DNA of 64,000 nucleotides from contig LS997564.1 in assembly GCA_000469685.2 (NCBI GenBank), positions 15,775,591 through 15,839,590 of the forward strand, in the 5' to 3' direction. Origin of the DNA: Haemonchus contortus. Taxonomy: Eukaryota > Nematoda > Chromadorea > Rhabditida > Trichostrongylidae. The translations under genes and the position numbers were made by a program. The notes below the pieces were generated by a model. The model was not told the DNA's origin. It ran no database searches and saw nothing but the letters and a program-made list of their open reading frames with translations. Every line of letters begins with the position of its first letter. Position 1 is the first letter of the stretch. This document shows positions 1-11,165 of this stretch, one piece after another.

Positions 1-514
1 TCAAGCATTTCCTATGTGCATTGGCCTCATTCAGCCACGACACGCCCGTCTCGTCTAGGGTTCCTCACGTTAGGTCTTCCGGCATTTTAATCACCACGAT
101 CTTGAACGATTTTTATCTTTGATTGAAAATTGAACGCATGAACGCAAGGCAAGTCTCTAAGCTGGAATAATTCACGATTCTTGAAGTTTCTGTCTTCATC
201 AAATCATCCCTCTACGAGATTCGGGATTATTCCATGCTCTCTCACTTACTTATCGCTTTTTATTCACAATTTGATTCAATCTGCAATGCTCAAACTAAAT
301 GGACATCATTGGAATGTTATAAATTTTTTTCTTGCCTGCACCTTTTATCGCTGGGCCTGTTAATCGCACATTGCCACTTGCCGTTTCCAGGTCATGCTGT
401 TCGGTAGAAATAAAATCATTTAAGCTATCTTGTAGAGTATAGTAAATAGATTTGATCTAAAACTTCGCCATCGGTAGGAAAAATCATCTTTTGGCACCCA
501 ACCATTGCACCCTT
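1..514. other. No gene recognised
   Basis: I see no supported gene, RNA or repeat here. The one open frame (181-363, plus) has no recognisable motif and no flanking splice or promoter signal. Confidence 0.5.
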
Positions 515-518
515 TTAA

Positions 519-1137
519 AGGCACAGTTCCCGATAATTTTCGATAATCCAACTTATGACGAAAAATGGAAGTTAAGAAGGAAAATAAAGCGATGATGGCG
601 AAGAAACTGTGTGAATTGGTGTTCTCAAAGTAAAAAGGGGGCTGGACGAGAATGAGACGAGAGAAATGAAGAGGAATGGGGTTTCGGACAAGCTATACAA
701 TGTGTGCCACTGCGGTCCTGGTGCGAATAGGTGACTGCTGTGAGCAAAAATTCATTTAATCATAGGGATGAGTTAACAAAAAAACCCTAATGGCAGCAAA
801 AATAGCCTACCTTTTTTGGCCTATTGTGATAGAAAATTAAACACGCAGCAGCAAAAAGAATAACAGAGAATAAAGGAATAGCAGAAAATATCGCCTCATT
901 ATTCGGCGATCATCCGGTTGTGTGTGGGTCCTAGAGCGAATGTTGCAATCTGTATCGCCCCGACACTCGTCTGACGTGACATCGATCGAGGGGCGGGAAG
1001 TCCGATCTGGTAACGGGGCTCTCACTATGCCCTAGCTGTTGAGTTTTGGAACTCGCAGCGTCCTTCCTGTCACCTTGGGGGCTGCTGGGTATTCCTAGGG
1101 GAGAATTCAAAAACCATTCTCATCGTGAACTGGGCCT
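519..1137 (+). mobile_element. TTAA-flanked inverted-repeat element, copy A
   Basis: A non-coding element of about 620 bp flanked by TTAA at 515-518 and 1138-1141. The left end reads AGGCACAGTTCCCGATAA and the right end is its approximate inverse (TCGTGAACTGGGCCT). The interior (about 790-1035) matches copy B at 8836-9528 in reverse orientation, including an AAAAAACCCTAATGGCAGCA-type segment. TTAA duplication suggests mobilisation by a piggyBac-type transposase, but none is encoded here. The right end is followed by a second copy of the terminal motif (1142-1166), so the terminus is locally duplicated. Confidence 0.7.
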
Positions 1138-1170
1138 TTAAAGGTAGACTGAACTGCGCCCTTAAAGGTA

Positions 1171-1800
1171 GAGATTTGGTGGATAAAAGAAACACACCTT
1201 CCAGAGCCGTGGAACTGGCCCCTTCTTGAACGTTGCCCCGTCTTAGATCCTCTTCTAATCATAGATAATGTCCTCCTAGAAAGAACTTATTTTGTGTCCT
1301 TACCGTTTACCATTTTCGAACGCAGTTCAATGATATTTTCGTATGACATATGTTCTAATCTATCACACGGCTCTTGCACTTACATAACCCGCACGAAGAA
1401 CGACTGCCCCTCCGTCAGGCTTATCTTGTTTACGATCTTCCTTTCCTTGCGATAAAAGTTCCCTTCTTTGAATCCTGCGTTCAAAGGCACCCCACTCCCT
1501 GTAATAAGAAGACGATTGAGAAATTTATAAACGTCGATAACATAGCGTCACTTTATTTCGTAAACCGATCACTCCCTCCTGAAACTCACAAATTTAAAAG
1601 TATTTACAGCATCAATCAACGATAAAAATCGACACCTTGTTATGCATTATTCCGTTGCATGGGAGAAATAATAGATTTTCATTGGGCGTTTTCAAAGTTC
1701 ACCGGAGCGCATTGTTTCGCCGATAGACCGATGGCGTTGCTGGCCAAATGGGGCTTCATATTGCACAGTTCATCAGAGCGGCTCTCCGAGGGGTATGGTG
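1171..1800. other. No gene recognised
   Basis: Short open frames at 1374-1625 and 1659-1859 (plus) carry no recognisable domain. The second runs into a repeat and is probably spurious. Confidence 0.4.
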
Positions 1801-1801
1801 C

Positions 1802-2037
1802 GTTAGGAACGAAATGGTCGCGTTGCGGTGAGAGGGGCGTCGCGCGCGAAGGAATGTAGCAGGTTGCAGCAGTAGGTAAGAAATACAAGAACAGAAGTAC
1901 TAATAGTAGAATTATGCATAAAATAATGATCGCATATCGATTGAGCTATATGAAGAACGCTAGAGCTGTAATAACGGCGAGTGAGTGGTCCGCGACAGCC
2001 GCGTGCGGCAAATCGATTAACCAAAATCGTTCCTAAC
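1802..2037 (+). mobile_element. GTTAGGAACGA inverted-repeat element, copy 1
   Basis: A repeat of about 236 bp with terminal inverted repeats GTTAGGAACGA and TCGTTCCTAAC. Near-identical sequence occurs inverted at 44461-44695, and a more diverged copy lies at about 10938-11165. The open frames on both strands here are produced by the repeat and are not genes. No transposase is present, so it is probably a non-autonomous DNA transposon. I could not define a target duplication. Confidence 0.65.
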
Positions 2038-2335
2038 ACCCGTCTCCCCTCTCCGAAAGCTTGAATGGGAGCTTCTATAGATCCGCCGTGGTGATTTTTG
2101 ATGGAAAGGCATCGAAAAATTGGTCGAAGGGTGAATGAAGCTCCTAAACAACGACGGCCAATCTCTAATAGTATGGATATCGATAGATAGATGTATACAT
2201 ATGGAAGATATAGATAATAGATATATGTATAGAATGCAAATAGATACATCCTATAATAACCATCATTAAAGGTGCATCCCTTTACACACATTTTCATTCG
2301 AGCATGTCTAAGTATATAATGCCTTTTGAAGCTCT
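2038..2335. other. Intergenic, with an AT-rich GATA/ATAG stretch
   Basis: The stretch at about 2165-2235 is low-complexity (GATAGATAGATG and related). Nothing else is recognised. Confidence 0.5.
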
Positions 2336-2560
2336 TCATCGTTCTTCCGTTGCCGAGCGAGTGGTCGACGTCAAAATCGACCTTTCTGAATTTTGCAACC
2401 ATTTCTGTGCTGTAGACTTGCCTATGACACCATCCCCGCATACGTTGCTAATGTATCGAGCTGCTTCACCAGCCTCTTGGTCTGGGTTTGAAGCGAAGAC
2501 GAGCTGGTGCCGAAAATATTGATTTCCACCTCCTAAATATTCTATTCCCATGAATAGAAT
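2336..2560 (-). pseudogene. mariner transposase N-terminal fragment
   Basis: The minus-strand frame reads as the DNA-binding N-terminus of a mariner-family transposase. It contains a helix-turn-helix-type stretch with EAGEAARYISNVCGDGVIGK and then TAQKWLQ, matching the family pattern of 'AAxNIxxxxGxxxxxxxTAQxWFxxF'. Only this N-terminal part is visible. No catalytic DDD motifs follow and the frame ends in a neighbouring repeat, so it is a dead fragment. A mariner identity is inferred from pattern and not from a search. Confidence 0.6.
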
Positions 2561-2581
2561 TTCAAATTTCAAGAAATTCAC

Positions 2582-3122
2582 TCAAGAATATGTTCGGCAC
2601 AGTTTTGTTGAGCAGGAAGAATTTTGTCGAATGAAGGATACACATTCTACGAATTGTTCCTCAGTCTAATAATTCAGTCGACTGATGGTGCGCTCACAGC
2701 TTGATAAGAATTCGGGAGGGAGGATGGGGTTGCAGTAGGATTGAAAATTTGGTTGGTCAATAAATATTAGTAGAGGTCGTTCCCTTTAGTTTGCTCGTAT
2801 TATCAAATCGAATTGCTGCTTCCTACCTATCTCGTAACTTGAAATCGTGCTCCGTAAGGGGCTTATTGGAAAGTATGAAGTCGTTGTCAGTGCTTTCTCC
2901 TTGCCCTCCTCCTTCTTAAGTGATTATCAACCTTCCGAATGTGTTGAGAAAGTTACTTAGGTACGTAGAAACGGATTACAACTAACGCCAATAGAGCCTA
3001 CGTTACTATTATTACTTAGATGTACGGATAATTTTCTATCGGTGCCATATTACAACCCAACCACGTAGGTTTACGTTTCTCGGTTTACTTACAGCGGGGT
3101 GTTGTCGTCGAAAGAGAACGTC
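2582..3122. other. No gene recognised
   Basis: Ordinary AT-rich intergenic sequence. I see no repeat, RNA gene or supported ORF. Confidence 0.4.
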
Positions 3123-3394
3123 CGTTGCGCGCGTCCGTCGAAAGTAGGTCACCCCGCCCACTCCGCGTGCGGCGCACCCCAACTGAGGTCTTGACGTGAC
3201 ATTACAGTACCACAAAGTTTCAGTGGAGCGAATGATTTGCATTTGTCCGTGTTATCTTCCCTTTGGCTGACTGCTGTGGACCAGGCGCAAATCGTATGCA
3301 CCACAGACAACTGCGACGTTTGTCAAAGATCGCGGGCTGTCGCGTCGCATGCGATGGCTGCGGCGTGACCTAGTTTTGACGGACGCGCGCAACG
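3123..3394 (+). mobile_element. GC-rich inverted-repeat element, copy 1
   Basis: An element of about 272 bp with imperfect terminal inverted repeats of about 33 bp. The left end starts CGTTGCGCGCGTCCGTCGAA and the right end is the complement of that. The arms continue into AGTAGGTCAC / GTGACCTAGT. A second copy in opposite orientation is at 50483-50760. No coding capacity is visible. Its GC content is much higher than the flanks. It is probably a non-autonomous DNA transposon. Confidence 0.65.
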
Positions 3395-3952
3395 AAGCGC
3401 ACCCGTTGTCGAATGCACGGCTCGGTCAAAGTGAGAGCACTTGTAAGTTTACATGAGCGCAGCGCTCGATCCTCTCTATTTTCGCGTCACCTCATCACAT
3501 CATTTTCACCATCTTGAAGGGTGTCAAAGCTCCCTCAAGTGACGTTCAATAATGTTTTGTTGTCTCTGTTCAATTTTAGTTACCCCTAGGTTTTTCATCG
3601 CAACTGCACCCGCTTCGACTCGTTCGATTCTTTTTTAACCATATTGCCTAGAATTAGCTTTGTTTTCATATTCCACTAAGTTTCAGGGCAGATTTTGAAA
3701 TGACAGTAAAAGACGCAGCAGAACTCTTCGCTAATGCAAATATTCCTACGTCAACCAAGCCTTCAGTACTTTGATCGATGAGTGGAAGTTTACGTTTCCG
3801 GAAGATGAAATGCAGACTCAGGCGCTGTCCTCTCGTTCAATGTTTATTTTAGAGCCCTCTCAGTTGTTCATATGACTGAGTTATACCATTTCTGAACACT
3901 TTGCCTTTTTATTTCGCCAAAGCCAAGTAGACAAGTAAACAAACAAATAAAT

Positions 3953-3956
<4 letters not shown>
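3395..3956. other. No gene recognised
   Basis: Nothing supported on either strand. There is no ORF with recognisable content. Confidence 0.4.
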
Positions 3957-4016
<60 letters not shown>

Positions 4017-4115
4017 GGACAGACAGACAGGCAGACAGACAGACAGACAGACAAACAAACAGACAGACAGACACACACACACACAGAGACACGCAGACAG
4101 ACAGACAGACAGACA
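3957..4115. repeat. (GACA)n / (CAGA)n microsatellite
   Basis: About 160 bp of GACA/CAGA tetranucleotide repeats with small interruptions and a short (CA)n run near 4071-4082. It yields long frames rich in Cys-Leu-Ser-Val on the minus strand, which are artefacts of the repeat. Confidence 0.95.
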
Positions 4116-4116
4116 A

Positions 4117-5480
4117 AACATCTTTTAATTTATACCGAGAATCTTGTACCTACAGCAACTCGATTATATATTTCGATGATTTTTCGAGTTTCTCGGTTTT
4201 TAATCATCCATTTCCTTTCATATTGTTTCAGGAGAACAGCCACGTGACGCAATAGTTGCCAAGACCATTCCATCGAGAAAATAAAAGAACTAAACGTTCC
4301 TGCTCAATTTACACATGCGAGACGTTAGCTGAATGGAAGAATGAATGTCAATCGAAGTAAAAGCCTCTCATGTAAGTTCAATTAAGCTTTATCTGTGAAA
4401 ACATTTGATGTGCCAGTTTGAGTCGTGGTCGTATTCATAGTGTTTGGGGTGGGCAAGGTAAGGGTGGGGGCGAGCTACAGCGTATTCCGTGATTAAGGGT
4501 GAGATATACAGCTATAGAGCAACTCTTCACCTTGATCAATGATGCCCCGATTCCGTCTTCAAGCGGAATTTCGAATTTCGAAAATTGGAACCCATTTACT
4601 TGGAAGATTCTATCTCTTTTCACTCGTAGCCAGACACCTGTCACCTCCATGTGACGATGAAAATTGAGCGAAATTTTGGTTTAATGAAATTTTCTATTCA
4701 AGAAGGAATGAGGCATAGAGTCGAGAAGAAGCAATCGCATGTGATGAGGAAGGGTAAGCATTTGTTAGGGAGGGAACGATATCGTTTTTTTTTACATCAG
4801 CCCAATTTTTCATGCTTAGCAGCACTAAACGTAAACCATGCTTCATTTCATAGCCCCTATGATCACAAATTTGGACAACTCGAACAAGATCTTATCGAAT
4901 TAGTGAATAGCTTACCTCTGGGATTTATATCCGTCGGATTAAAAAATCTAAAAAGCGCATTCGTATAAGGTCCAAATTTCGGGCTTGAACCAACTCTTTC
5001 GATGATTTATGGCAGCTCTATTCAGCGAATGCGTGGACGTCCTTCCCATAAATTTTGGACCGAGCAAATGCTGTCTGTTTACGGCAGCCTCGTTGCCTAC
5101 ACCTATCTTCCATATAACGTCAAAACAATTAAGGCAATGCTATCTGGAACCCGGTCCATGGGTCCTGTAGCATACATCAACGACGATTTTTTTGGTTGGG
5201 CTATTTCGTTAGAGTTCATATGTTCTCATGATGGAGCTCCTAGAAGCGCAAAATAAAGAAAACTTCTTGCTGTATCTGCAGCTTCTTTGCTCTAGTTAGA
5301 TCAGGCTGTTTTTGAAAAAGGTCGGGTCGAAAAAGGGATTGACCAAACGTTCAACTTGAACAAAGACTGTCTTGCGGGTAGGAAAGGAACCTTTGTCCTA
5401 GTACTGGATCGTTCATCAAGTAATCAAGACTTTCGGGATAGTAACTCAGATTTTTTGACCTTTCAAAACTTTTTGCTTCC
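4117..5480. other. Unassigned region with two weak ORFs
   Basis: Plus-strand frames at 4651-4968 (105 aa) and 5002-5256 (84 aa) have fairly protein-like composition but match nothing I know. They are in different frames and could be remnants of one sequence. No splice signals or start context support them. The rest of the stretch holds nothing recognised. Confidence 0.3.
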
Positions 5481-6300
5481 TATCAGTGAGCGAACCTTAG
5501 AAACTGTTACTTCTACCATCTTTTGCCATCCTTCTGTTATAACCTCTCTCTTTCAGGGATTCTGTTTTCATAAGATTGGACGAACTCATCTTTAACAGAG
5601 GCTCCCTCATTCAAGTAGTTCTGCAACGAACGAAATACGCGTCCTGACCAAATGCGATCAGAACTCGAATGGCCCGAAATCAGGGCTACGTGATGGATGC
5701 GGCGTTCACTTTCAGTCGGGCTACAAGTATTTTTACCAAATCACCAAAATATGCAGTCTTGTCTAGATTTTGTGCAACACTCGTTATAGTTGGAGAGCTT
5801 CCTTGACTGCTCCATTAAGTACCAATAAGCAGAGGTCCAAGTTAACACTCTGGTTCCTTGAAATCGCTTCAGACAACATCACGCCCTTGTGATTCCAGCT
5901 AATTGATGGATTTACCTTCTTTTGACGGGAATCAGCTTCGAACCTCATTTGAGCAGGTGTATCCTGACAGACCATGATTATTTGAGAAGCATTATCATCT
6001 CAAATGATCTATTTTGATCACTATTTACTACTCGGGTCAAAAAGGTTCGTCTTCCTTCCTTAAAATGCAAATCACAGATGCTAACTCGCCCTGCCAAGCG
6101 AGTCCCAGTGAATCCGTGGCCTCTGATGGTTTAGCTTTTTTGCAAGTCTGAGTTTAACGACATTCTTCTTGACTATGAATGCTAGGTTTCCTCTCCAAGT
6201 TCTTACTAGATTACTTGAAGATCAGCTTCGGTCAATGCCAGTGATAAATTGCTGGAACGAAAAGTTGTGGGCCGGTGCTCGTCTGTGCACTGTGATAAGG
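5480..6300 (-). pseudogene. mariner transposase remnant, disrupted
   Basis: Read on the minus strand, several frames together give a mariner-type transposase order. About 6060-6200 is a linker region. At 5784-5975 is a stretch with QKKVNPSISWNHKGVML and then SRNQSVNLDL, equivalent to the family's 'KKVMLSVWWDxKGVxxxELLPxNQTIN' region. At about 5600-5680 is FRSLQNYLNE followed by VKDEFVQSY, equivalent to the family's conserved C-terminal region. Stops and frameshifts separate these blocks, so the copy is inactive. The catalytic aspartates are not readable with confidence. It is likely a different mariner copy from the fragments at 2336 and 39990. Confidence 0.6.
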
Positions 6301-7582
6301 CATTGTCGCTTTATGTTTTACATATATCACGGAAGACACCAGCTATTCTTTCTCCAAGAAGTAAGGAGGTGAAGTGTGCAAGAACTACTTCATCTGTCGC
6401 TGCATGTTCAAACGGATTTTGAAATTACAAATGGAAATAAAGTTAGTTTACCTCTTCGGAAAGGCGTATAAGTACATATAGATCTCTTATATATATCAGA
6501 TGAGAAGTGTTTAAACATATGAAAGCTTCTGAAGCAAAACTTTGAAAATCGATTTCAGTAATCCTATTCACTTTTCGAACAACCCAAGAAAACGATAGAC
6601 CCTAATTTCTATCCTCAGTGTTATTTTGTAGGAATACCATTGTATGGAGCAAGTCCAGGTTTATACGTGCCTACTATACTCTAGGCAAATTTCGAGCTAC
6701 GCGTAGCGCTTAGCATAGCGCATGAGATTAAAAATTGTACTCCATTGAATCTATTTTTATAGTTTTTACTGCATGAGGATCTATGTGGTAAGGCTTCTGT
6801 CTCGAAGCTACGCTTCTCACCCTAATTCAGGTTTCTGGAATTGTCAGTTGGTGATGCTTTATAGGATGTTTCACAACTAAAGCCAATGTTGTCCTTCTTT
6901 CTCAGAAACAACCCTACTTCCTTGACGTTCCAGAGTTCAATCATAGACAGAAGCATATATTTAGAGACTCCTCCCGTGGGATTACCACACTCGTGATGGA
7001 GTCTCGTGGTTGCACGTCCGATCGCTTCCGTTTCTCTTCTTCAGTTAGCACGAAATCCAAGGGTAAAGGGAATTGACGGTTGAAAATAATAGCCATAACA
7101 TTGGCCTATTGAAAAAATTATTAACCTCTGCGATCTTCAGAAAAGTTAGTATCAGAAAAATTGTCGCTGCTGTACATGAAAGAGCCTCAAGCGGGCATCC
7201 TACTATCGGTCATCCGGTTGGGTTCGAGCGAAGACGAAGAAGGGGGGGGGGGGGGGGGGTAAAATGGACCACTAAAGACTGTTGGGTTCGAAGAAATGAG
7301 GTGGGAAATTGACCACGGAAGACACCATGACGAATGACAAATGTCAATCGAAAGTCCGAGTGAATAAACGGAAACAAGGAATTAGAGGGAATTACATCAG
7401 TCTGAAACAGCCGAGGGGATGTTCATTCTAACCATTCGTTCTGCTCAAAGATAGGCAAAGATGGTGCATTTCATTCGCTCTATTTTTATTTTCATTGTAG
7501 TGCGTTTGGGTAATGTGAAGAACTCATTGTCGGTGACGCAGAGCAAAGTCAGATTCCGACAAGCACAAGTATTCCAACAGCG
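6301..7582. other. No gene recognised; includes a G homopolymer
   Basis: Intergenic sequence with a run of 18-19 G at about 7241-7259 and a short palindrome GCTACGCGTAGC near 6694. The short frames at 6169-6372 and 7073-7312 are not supported; the second depends on the G run. Confidence 0.4.
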
Positions 7583-8101
7583 CTAGCGAGCAACCAGGTA
7601 ACCCTCAGCACAGCGGTGACTCTTGTCATTACGTAGAAGACTGATATGAACGTGTGTCTGGCCGAAATTCAGTATTACCTCAGAAAGTACCTCGAAGGTC
7701 AAGGTGAGGGATTGGTTGGGCACAGGACAATACCAAAAGAGCTCATGTGAACTCAACTGAGCTCCGCTAGCTGAAAAAGAGACATGCACCGTAAAGGAGG
7801 TTGTGGTAAGACGGTTTCGGTTTAGACTCCTGGAAATGGTGAGTGAAGATGATTGGTCGATCAACGAATGATTAAACGCGGGACCCGTGTCCCTCGAGGA
7901 CGGATTACTTACTTGTGATTTGTTTAGCCGTCCAACCGGTATTTCTAACGGCCGTGTACGGAACAAAACGGGCTTGATAAAAAGTTTATAGCAGCAACAA
8001 ACAATAACAACAACAAAAAGAGATATGTGATACGCAACTGGGAAAAATACCGGGAAGGTTGGTGACAGAGCGAGGCGGCCTCTCGTTTGGAGGGTGAGCA
8101 T
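7583..8101 (-). CDS. Unrecognised 172-aa open frame
   Basis: An uninterrupted 172-codon minus-strand frame with a hydrophobic stretch near residues 25-45 (VFFPVAYHISLFVVVIVCCC). I do not recognise a domain. Candidate acceptor sequences (TTTCCAG, TTTTTCAG) lie within the frame, so real exons could be shorter than the frame shown. It may also be chance. It would need transcript support. Confidence 0.2.
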   Translation of the reverse strand: MLTLQTRGRLALSPTFPVFFPVAYHISLFVVVIVCCCYKLFIKPVLFRTRPLEIPVGRLNKSQVSNPSSRDTGPAFNHSLIDQSSSLTISRSLNRNRLTTTSFTVHVSFSASGAQLSSHELFWYCPVPNQSLTLTFEVLSEVILNFGQTHVHISLLRNDKSHRCAEGYLVAR

Positions 8102-8831
8102 CGTCGACAGCCAGGAGGGGTCTGCATGATTTGCTCTGATGTTTTCTATTGATGAAGCAGCTCAAAAAACCCGCTCTGGATTGGAGCAACTGAGCTACAT
8201 AAAGGGGATTCGAAGAGATGGTCGGAAGAATAACTTTGTATTTACAAAAGAGTAATACTGCGGGAATTTAGGATTCTCCCAATAGAATTTTTAACTTCAG
8301 AAGAGCAATATCATTATAATTTCGGATATATTCTATTCTAAACTGGGTACGAGATACGTAGATTGACTCAGAGCAGAGGAACAAACAGTTTGCTACGCAC
8401 AGCTCCTGATCTACCGACCCTGTTCACAAAATTTTTTCTGAGATTTCCTCTGAGGATTAATTTGTGGCTCTAAGAATAGCACATGGGGCACTATCGGGTC
8501 AAGAAATGGAAGAGCATCATAATGCTTGGGTGGCGTAGGTACCTAAAATTTTTGGTGTTATGACGGCCTTTAAGGTTGCGACATTCATAATGGCACACGA
8601 TTGTTCAACACGTGGATAGAGGAAGGTGATTGTTAGCATTTTTAGTTTATGTAGTCGACTCTACGCTATTGCCTACAACTAACAGATGGTCTCACTACCC
8701 CTTCCACTCCGCTTGTCGTCATAGTCTCGTACATCTCATTTTCATTCTATTTTGTATACATTCTCGATATTCTTCGATTTTGGCGCTTTCTTCGCTACCA
8801 CCATTCTTGACTATCACTTTCATTATGCTAC
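8102..8831. other. No gene recognised
   Basis: Nothing supported. A plus frame beginning at 8630 runs into transposon copy B and is probably spurious. Confidence 0.4.
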
Positions 8832-8835
8832 TTAA

Positions 8836-9528
8836 AGGCACCGTTCACGATAAAAAAAAGTTATTGAGTTCTTACCTTATTAATGCTCAGCGGCCCCCAT
8901 AGGTTGTAGAAGGGACCCTCTCGCTCCCACGATCTCGTCGCTTAGGGCATAGTGGAAGCTCCGTTGATGCCGTACTTCGCGTTCCCGCCCCTCGATCGGT
9001 GTCACGTTAGACGAGTGTCGACACAATACAGATTGCTATTATTCGTTCTAGGACCCACGCACAATCAGCCAATCGCCGAGTGATGAGACGATGTTTTTCT
9101 CCCCTTCTTCTTTCCTCTATTATTCTTCTTCCTTCTTTCCTCTGTTTTTCTTTTTTCTGCCGCGATCCCTTATTTAATTTCCTACTCCTAAAGGCTGAAA
9201 AAGGTGAGCTACTTTTGCTGTTACTAGGGTTTTTTGTTTATTTATGCTTATAAGTGAATGAATTTTCGCTTACCATTGCCTGTTATTCGCACCAGGACCC
9301 ACACGCGCGCAGTGAAACACACTGTTTAGCTCGTCCGGACGCCCCACTCTTCTTCATTTTTCTGGTTTCATTCTCGTCCAGCCCCCTTTTTAACGTTTTT
9401 TCGAAGCCTTTTTTCACTTTGGAAACACCGATGCACGCAGTTTCTTCACCTCAGTCGCACTAGTTTCGATCTTGTCTTCCATTTTTCATCATAATCTGGA
9501 TTACCCAAAATTATCGTGAACGGTGCTT
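8836..9528 (-). mobile_element. TTAA-flanked inverted-repeat element, copy B
   Basis: About 693 bp between TTAA at 8832-8835 and 9529-9532. The ends are AGGCACCGTTCACGATAA and the inverse ATTATCGTGAACGGTGCTT. The interior matches copy A (519-1137) in reverse and the partial copy at 63868-64000 in direct orientation. It contains pyrimidine-rich tracts (about 9090-9160) and no coding region that I can support. Another terminus-like motif (GTCGTGAACCATGC) follows near 9550. Confidence 0.7.
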
Positions 9529-9702
9529 TTAAACTAGGCTTAACAAAATTGTCGTGAACCATGCAACGAACTAATGGGTCGTGACCAATCCACCTATGAT
9601 CTATTCCCGACCCCAATTGAGAATCACTACCGTGATCGAAGCATCTTCCAAGCAATCGCGAGGAATTTTTGACGTTTATATGAGTGTATCTGAGGTATGG
9701 GT

Positions 9703-9942
9703 ACATTCACCCAGGACTGGATGGACGCGGCAAATCGCGCGGCCAAATTCGTGGCCACTGTAACGACTTTAGCGCCAACCATTGGGGCACAAATTTGGAG
9801 TAGAGTAGATTGCTAGGATCAGCTGGCCATACTAATGTATTCTACTTCAAGTTTGCGCCCCAAGGATAGTTGCCAAAGTCGTCCTAAACGCCACGAATCT
9901 CGCCGCGCTATTCGCCGCGTCCATCCAGTTCTGGGTGAATGT
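9703..9942. mobile_element. Foldback repeat, copy 1
   Basis: A near-complete inverted repeat of about 240 bp. The left arm starts ACATTCACCCAGGACTGGAT and the right arm ends with its inverse, with a small centre near 9815. Conserved blocks include GACGCGGCAAATCGCGCGG and GGGGCACAAATTTGGAGTAG. A related foldback is at 49160-49450. No coding content is credible in such a palindrome. It is probably a foldback-type DNA transposon. Confidence 0.65.
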
Positions 9943-10380
9943 TCCGTCCCCCGTGCATCTGATCGTCCTAACGACCATCGCCGGTCAAAGGACACAAGTG
10001 GTCGGCTGCCTTACGTGGCGTACTCCCTATTGATCATGTGCGATGCCACCCACACTTTCTGAGTTTCTTTCCCTAGACGAACTACACTTCTTTTCCCAGA
10101 CATGATCTACAGAACTGATTTGCGTCGCAGACGGATAAACTGGCATTCGAATAACGGGAAAATGATTATCCTGTAAGGATCAGTGAGCCTGGTGCTGAAA
10201 TGAGATCTCCGTCCCAAACACGAACTCAAATCTTCACGACTTCGAAAATAATTGTTTTAGTATCCGAATAATCCTGAAAGGCCTTCCAAGTCATCATCTA
10301 TCATCTGCCTAATCTGACGGTTCATCTTGCCCAAATTTCTTTGAAGTTTCGCTGTAGTCTCACAGGGTTGGTGACTTACG
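9943..10380. other. No gene recognised
   Basis: Nothing supported in either strand. Confidence 0.4.
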
Positions 10381-10937
10381 GACAAGACATCGACTTTGGA
10401 CGGGGCTCGAACCCGTACTTGTGCTCTCCCGTGCATTTATCCATTACACTTAATGGCTTCTATGTATGCCGTAGCTTATCAGCATTCACACGTACAATGG
10501 GATAAGCCGGCCAGCCAATATCAACGTTGAACCGTTAAGCTAAAAGCTTTTTTGGTATGACTTGTTTTGATTTGATGTTCTATTGACTGGTGTTATTGTA
10601 TTTCGTCACAGTACGCGATACAAAAGCCGCACAAGGTTGGCGAACTATGGGCAAAACTTCGATCTCTGGCGTTTATGCATTGGACTACCGAAGTCCCGCT
10701 TGTCCCCGCCTTCTTAATGGCTTTTTTTGTGGGACTTTCATATCGCGTACTGCGGCGAAAAATCAGCATTAACAAAACGTCAAGTCAAGGCAAATTACAT
10801 CAAATAAACTTCCAGTTTAACGGTGCTGATATTGGCTGGCCGTCTTATCGCGTTGTACGTGTAAGTGCTGATAAACTACGACATATACATACGCCGTTAA
10901 GATGGCAAGGGCAAGCGGGGTCTCCTGGGTGTGGTGC
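10381..10937. repeat. Rearranged repeat cluster with tRNA-like segment
   Basis: Several repeat pieces lie together. On the minus strand, 10381-10450 carries a Pol III B-box-like CGGGTTCGAGCCCCG, shared with 28690-28760. The segment 10455-10545 (GTAGCTTATCAGCATTCACA and following) recurs inverted at 10810-10905 and direct at 28575-28655. The segment 10590-10660 is partly inverse to 10732-10770. The result is a broad imperfect palindrome. The open frames at 10590-11270 on both strands come from these repeats. Confidence 0.55.
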
Positions 10938-11165
10938 AGAAGGAACGAAATTGTCGCGTCGCAGCGGAAGGGCGCCGCGCGCGACGGAATGTATCAGAAT
11001 GCAGCAGCAGGTAAGAAATACAGGAACAAAGGAACTAACAGTAGAATCATGACTGAAATAAGGATCGCATACTGATTGAGCTGTATGAAGAATGCTAGAG
11101 CTGTAATAACGACGAAGCGAACAGCCGCGTGCGGCGAATCGATTACACATAACCGTTCCTACTGC
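10938..11165 (+). mobile_element. GTTAGGAACGA inverted-repeat element, copy 2 (diverged)
   Basis: Aligns with copy 1 (1802-2037) over its whole length, with substitutions in the terminal repeats (AGAAGGAACGA and CCGTTCCTACT). Element 1 is inserted immediately to its right, with the GGACT target site at 11175-11179. Confidence 0.6.

Noticed and set aside
1803..2441. 212-aa minus-strand frame
   Set aside because: It spans a transposon copy that recurs elsewhere plus AT-rich repeats; no domain and no support.
3868..4121. Three overlapping minus-strand frames rich in Cys-Leu-Ser-Val
   Set aside because: They are translations of the GACA/CAGA microsatellite in three frames; no real protein is implied.
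10396..10410. Minus-strand tRNA gene candidate (CGGGTTCGAGCC)
   Set aside because: No complete cloverleaf could be drawn, and the motif recurs within a dispersed repeat at 28725.
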